Source: Streptomyces dysideae
GTDB lineage: Bacteria; Actinomycetota; Actinomycetes; Streptomycetales; Streptomycetaceae
Direction of reading: 5' to 3'
Assembly (NCBI RefSeq): GCF_001514305.1
Contig: NZ_KQ949078.1
Coordinates: 124,001 to 188,000 of the forward strand
DNA: 64,000 nt
Shown: positions 61,524 through 64,000 of the stretch, one piece after another
Position numbering within the stretch: position 1 is the stretch's first letter
How the letters are laid out: the number at the start of each line of letters is the position of its first letter
Program-made: the position numbers and the translations under genes
Notes under the pieces: model-generated
What the model saw: only the letters and a program-made list of their open reading frames with translations
The model's database searches: none
Told to the model about the DNA's origin: nothing

Positions 61524-62012
61524 ATGCTATTCCAATCACATGCGGGCAGAGTGGCCGATGTGACAAGCCCAGGCCGCGCGCCCGCCGCGCACCTCCGCCC
61601 CGTCGTTATCGACCCTGCCGCACGGCGTTTCCTGCTGGTGCGCAACCGCACCGTGCCCCCGGTCACCTGGAGCGTTCCCGCGCATCCGATGCAGCCGGGC
61701 GAATCCTTCTACCGCGCCGCGGCACGCTGCCTCAGGCATGAACTGCGGCTGCCCGCACTGCGGATCGCCGCTGTCACCGGACGCCTCCCCGCCTTCGATC
61801 AGCGTCGGCACGAGGAGTACTTCGTCCTGGTGGCCCCCGCAGTAAGGGCCTGGCCCTGCGGCGTACGCCTCCTGCTGGCACCGGATGTGCGGTGGTGGAC
61901 GACAGCCGAACTGCGGCACGGCGGCGCGCGCGTGGAACCGGAAGCCCTGCTCGACCTCATCGACGGCTACTGGGAGGGATGGCTGCCCGACGGGGTGATC
62001 TCCCTTGAATGA
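61524..62012 (+). CDS. Degenerate Nudix-like protein
   Basis: The protein has up to 162 residues. LRPVVIDPAARRFLLVRN resembles the Nudix first strand, and PMQPGESFYRAAARCLRHELRLPALR aligns with the Nudix box (GxxxxxExxxxxxxRExxEE), but the REU-EE core has become RCLRHEL, with one catalytic Glu replaced by His. Hydrolase activity is doubtful. Start uncertain: ATG 61524 overlaps a conserved 12-bp motif; GTG 61551 and 61560 are possible. It is followed closely by the next gene. Confidence 0.6.
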   Translation: MLFQSHAGRVADVTSPGRAPAAHLRPVVIDPAARRFLLVRNRTVPPVTWSVPAHPMQPGESFYRAAARCLRHELRLPALRIAAVTGRLPAFDQRRHEEYFVLVAPAVRAWPCGVRLLLAPDVRWWTTAELRHGGARVEPEALLDLIDGYWEGWLPDGVISLE

Positions 62013-62034
62013 GCCGCAAGACAGGAGGGACCAA

Positions 62035-62502
62035 GTGCCCATGCATGCCGTTGAGATCACGTTGACCCGCGCGGTCGGCGCCATCGAGTTGAGAGCCGCG
62101 CGAGAGGAAGGCCGCCTGCCCCTGGCGGCCTCCGGGGACCGCACACGCCTCGCCGTGCTCGTGTCCGCGAAGAACGAGCACCGGGCCATAAGGAAGATCT
62201 GGCGGCGGCTGCAGCACGCGCTGCCCATTGACGTGCTGTGCAGCGTCTTCCCCGGGCCCGACGGCAAGTACCTCATGAGCATCCCGATGGCTGACGACGT
62301 ATGGGAACGGTTCCGTGCACAGGCCGCCGCGGCTGGTAATACTCCGGAGCACTTCCTGAACGAGGCCGTTGCACAGGCTCTCGCCCGTGACCGGTCCGAT
62401 CGCCGGGCACGGCTGGACCGATCGCTCGATGTCCTGCTGCGTGCGTACACCCCCGAGGAGGTCACGGCGGAAGCCGCCCGGCGGATCAGACTGTCAAACT
62501 GA
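62035..62502 (+). CDS. Unknown protein coupled to the Nudix-like gene
   Basis: The 155-residue protein starts at GTG 62035, with AGGAGGGAC at ideal spacing. The N-terminal half (VEITLTRAVGAIELRAAREEGRLPLAASGDRTRLAVLVSAKNEHRAIRKIWRRLQHALPI) is not recognised. The C-terminal half is helical and charged, like the hinge of ribbon-helix-helix proteins. It is the last gene of the island. Confidence 0.55.
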   Translation: MPMHAVEITLTRAVGAIELRAAREEGRLPLAASGDRTRLAVLVSAKNEHRAIRKIWRRLQHALPIDVLCSVFPGPDGKYLMSIPMADDVWERFRAQAAAAGNTPEHFLNEAVAQALARDRSDRRARLDRSLDVLLRAYTPEEVTAEAARRIRLSN

Positions 62503-62794
62503 GCAGCCTGGGGGCTGTGCCCCGTTCACCGACGGAAAGTGGCCGGAAACGGCTAGGGTTCACGGAGGCGGGGCACTCACATGGGTAGTTGGCCGTGATA
62601 AGCGAGGCGGCCCCGGTCGAATTCCCCTCTCTGTTCGCCGACAGGGACCGGTGCTGCGGCCACGAAACGACGCCAGCCTTCGCGCTGGGTCAGGGCGAGT
62701 TCACCGGTACAGCAGTGTCGAACGACGCGCTGCGTGGGCGTGAAGGCCGGACCTAAGCTCAGACCGGCGAGGAGGTCCGGCGTGCAGCAGGGCT
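62503..62794. other. Intergenic, nothing definite
   Basis: 292 bases separate the convergent island gene and the LuxR-type gene. A weak inverted repeat GGTCCGG/CCGGACC (62774-62780, 62803-62809) overlaps the LuxR stop codon. I see no gene. Confidence 0.4.
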
Positions 62795-64000
62795 TCAGGC
62801 ATCCGGACCATCGCCGACAGCGCCAGTGCGGCGGCCGGTGGCCCCGGAGTCGAGCGCGTCGCGCAGCATGGCACGCGACGTGATGCCCAGCTTCGGATAG
62901 ACCTGGTACAGATGCGCGCCCACGGTCCGGTGGGAGAGGAACAGGCGCTCGGCTATCTGCTTGTTGGTCAGGCCGGAGGCCGCCAGTCGGGCGATCTCCC
63001 ACTCCTGGGGCGTGAGGAGCGTGTGCGCTTTCGGCTCACGGGGACTTCGCCTGTTCCAGCCCGCGGCTCGCAGCTCCTGCTCCGCGCGTTCGACCCACGG
63101 CTGGGCTCCCAGGTGTTCGAACGTCAGCAGCGCGGCGCCGAGCGGTTTCCGGGAGTCGGCAGTTGCCCTGGTCCGCCGCAAACGCTCCCCGTGGGCGAGC
63201 TGTACCCGTGCGAAGTCGAAGCGCCATCGCTCGGCGCCGGGAGTCGCCAACGCCCGTGCGAACAGCCGCAGTGCCTCCTCGTCGTCGGTACTGCACAGGG
63301 CGGTCGACGCGTTCATCAGCATGGCGTGTCGGGAGGAAAGGGCGGCCGTGCGCGCTTCACGCATTGCACGTGCGTGATCGGCCGCGTCCTGGTGCCTGTT
63401 GATCCGGACGGCGGCCTCCACCAGGTCCATCGCCACCCACAGGGCGTGCGGGGCGTGCGAGGCGAGGGTTCCGGCCGGGCTGACCGCGCTGGCGTGATCG
63501 TAGGCCAGCGAGAAGTCGCCGCGTCCCAGGGCCGCCACCGCGGCCGCATGGTGCGCATAGTGTGCGGCGGTATGCAATCCGCGGGGTGAGGCCCAGTTGA
63601 TGACGCGGTCGGCCGTCGCAAGGCTCTTGTCCGCGTCCCCGCGGGCGCCCAGGACGATGGACTTGATGTACAGGAAGTACCAGGCGAAGGCGCTGTATCC
63701 GTGGTCCTCGCACACCGGGAGTGCCTCGTCGGCGAGGTCCAGTGCCTCGTCCCACCTTCCGGTGAGGTAGTCGTCCAGGCATAGGTGGATCAGTGCGGAC
63801 AGGTGCCGTCGTGCTGGGCCGCCGTCGCGCCCCGTCCGCACCACACGCCACGCCGCTTCGCGGACTTCGCCGAGCCGGTCGAGATACAGGGCCGCCGTTC
63901 CTGTGCGGTTGATCTGGAGGGGGTCGATCTCCCTGGGCAGGCTCGCGATGAGCAGGTCGAGTTCCCCGGAGGCGGCCGCGCCGGTGCGTGCCGGGTCGGA
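62795..64000 (-). CDS. LuxR-family transcriptional regulator (N-terminus beyond window)
   Basis: The frame is open to the right edge of the window, so the start lies outside. At least 400 residues are visible. Most are TPR-like helical repeats (LDDYLTGRWDEALDLADEALPVCEDHGYSAFAWYFLYIKS). The C-terminal LuxR HTH (LLTPQEWEIARLAASGLTNKQIAERLFLSHRTVGAHLYQVYPKLGITSRAML) is complete. This fits the large LAL-type or TPR regulators common in streptomycetes; the ATP-binding N-terminus, if present, is not in the window. Confidence 0.85.
   Translation of the reverse strand, partial: SDPARTGAAASGELDLLIASLPREIDPLQINRTGTAALYLDRLGEVREAAWRVVRTGRDGGPARRHLSALIHLCLDDYLTGRWDEALDLADEALPVCEDHGYSAFAWYFLYIKSIVLGARGDADKSLATADRVINWASPRGLHTAAHYAHHAAAVAALGRGDFSLAYDHASAVSPAGTLASHAPHALWVAMDLVEAAVRINRHQDAADHARAMREARTAALSSRHAMLMNASTALCSTDDEEALRLFARALATPGAERWRFDFARVQLAHGERLRRTRATADSRKPLGAALLTFEHLGAQPWVERAEQELRAAGWNRRSPREPKAHTLLTPQEWEIARLAASGLTNKQIAERLFLSHRTVGAHLYQVYPKLGITSRAMLRDALDSGATGRRTGAVGDGPDA

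Overview
The window looks like a piece of a Streptomyces chromosome, from the core near the replication origin. The evidence is very high GC with strong third-position GC bias, frequent GTG starts, an SsgA-like sporulation protein, CrgA, DLW-39, class E sortases, and the actinobacterial block ppiA - crgA - DUF881 - trpG/pabA - pknB - pbpA - rodA - pstP - fhaB - fhaA. That block has the same order as in mycobacteria and streptomycetes. Two tRNA genes, tRNA-Ala(TGC) and tRNA-Leu(CAG), each have accessory DNA on their 3' side.

Layout. (1) 1-15.6 kb is mostly resident genes: a partial STAND ATPase with WD40 repeats, a ferredoxin, a GT2 glycosyltransferase coupled to a GntR regulator, an SsgA-like protein, an ECF sigma factor fused to a zinc-finger/membrane/Pro-rich tail, DLW-39, secreted proteins, a Ser/Thr kinase and an HTH protein. 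Two mobile remnants interrupt it: a TnpB-like gene lacking part of its nuclease core, and an IS5-type element carrying a passenger gene. (2) 15.68-23.26 kb is a 7.5-kb element integrated in tRNA-Ala and flanked by 43-bp direct repeats. It carries integrase, repressor, excisionase, a Rep-like gene with internal palindromes, a terminase-small-subunit-like gene and many tiny overlapping genes. It has no large terminase, portal or capsid gene that I can recognise, so it resembles a phage satellite. (3) 23.27-36.4 kb is a degraded accessory block. It holds a DUF234-type ATPase and a decayed second copy, an ABC exporter whose ATPase has lost its N-terminus, a VapBC-like toxin-antitoxin pair, transposase fragments and several frameshifted genes. 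Three related hairpin terminators (about 23.27, 29.12 and 36.35 kb) sit at its junctions.

(4) 36.5-54.2 kb is the conserved cell-wall and cell-division core. One strand carries cyclophilin, rhomboid, DUF881, three class E sortases and the glutamine amidotransferase. The other carries crgA and the operon fhaA-fhaB-pstP-rodA-pbpA-pknB, which couples FHA adaptors, a PP2C phosphatase, a SEDS glycosyltransferase, its transpeptidase partner and a PASTA kinase. A DnaA-box-like cluster lies between the rhomboid gene and crgA. (5) 54.3-62.5 kb is an island beyond tRNA-Leu. It holds a DDE transposase, a degenerate tyrosine-recombinase-like protein, two small DNA-binding-type proteins, and an 890-residue protein that joins a TniA/TnsB-like DD35E integrase to a TniB-like AAA+ ATPase in one chain. 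A perfect 21-bp inverted repeat lies just upstream of that gene. (6) The right edge holds a partial LuxR-type regulator.

The most unusual items are the transposase-ATPase fusion island and the satellite-like element. Function calls rest on motif reading only; no database search was possible.
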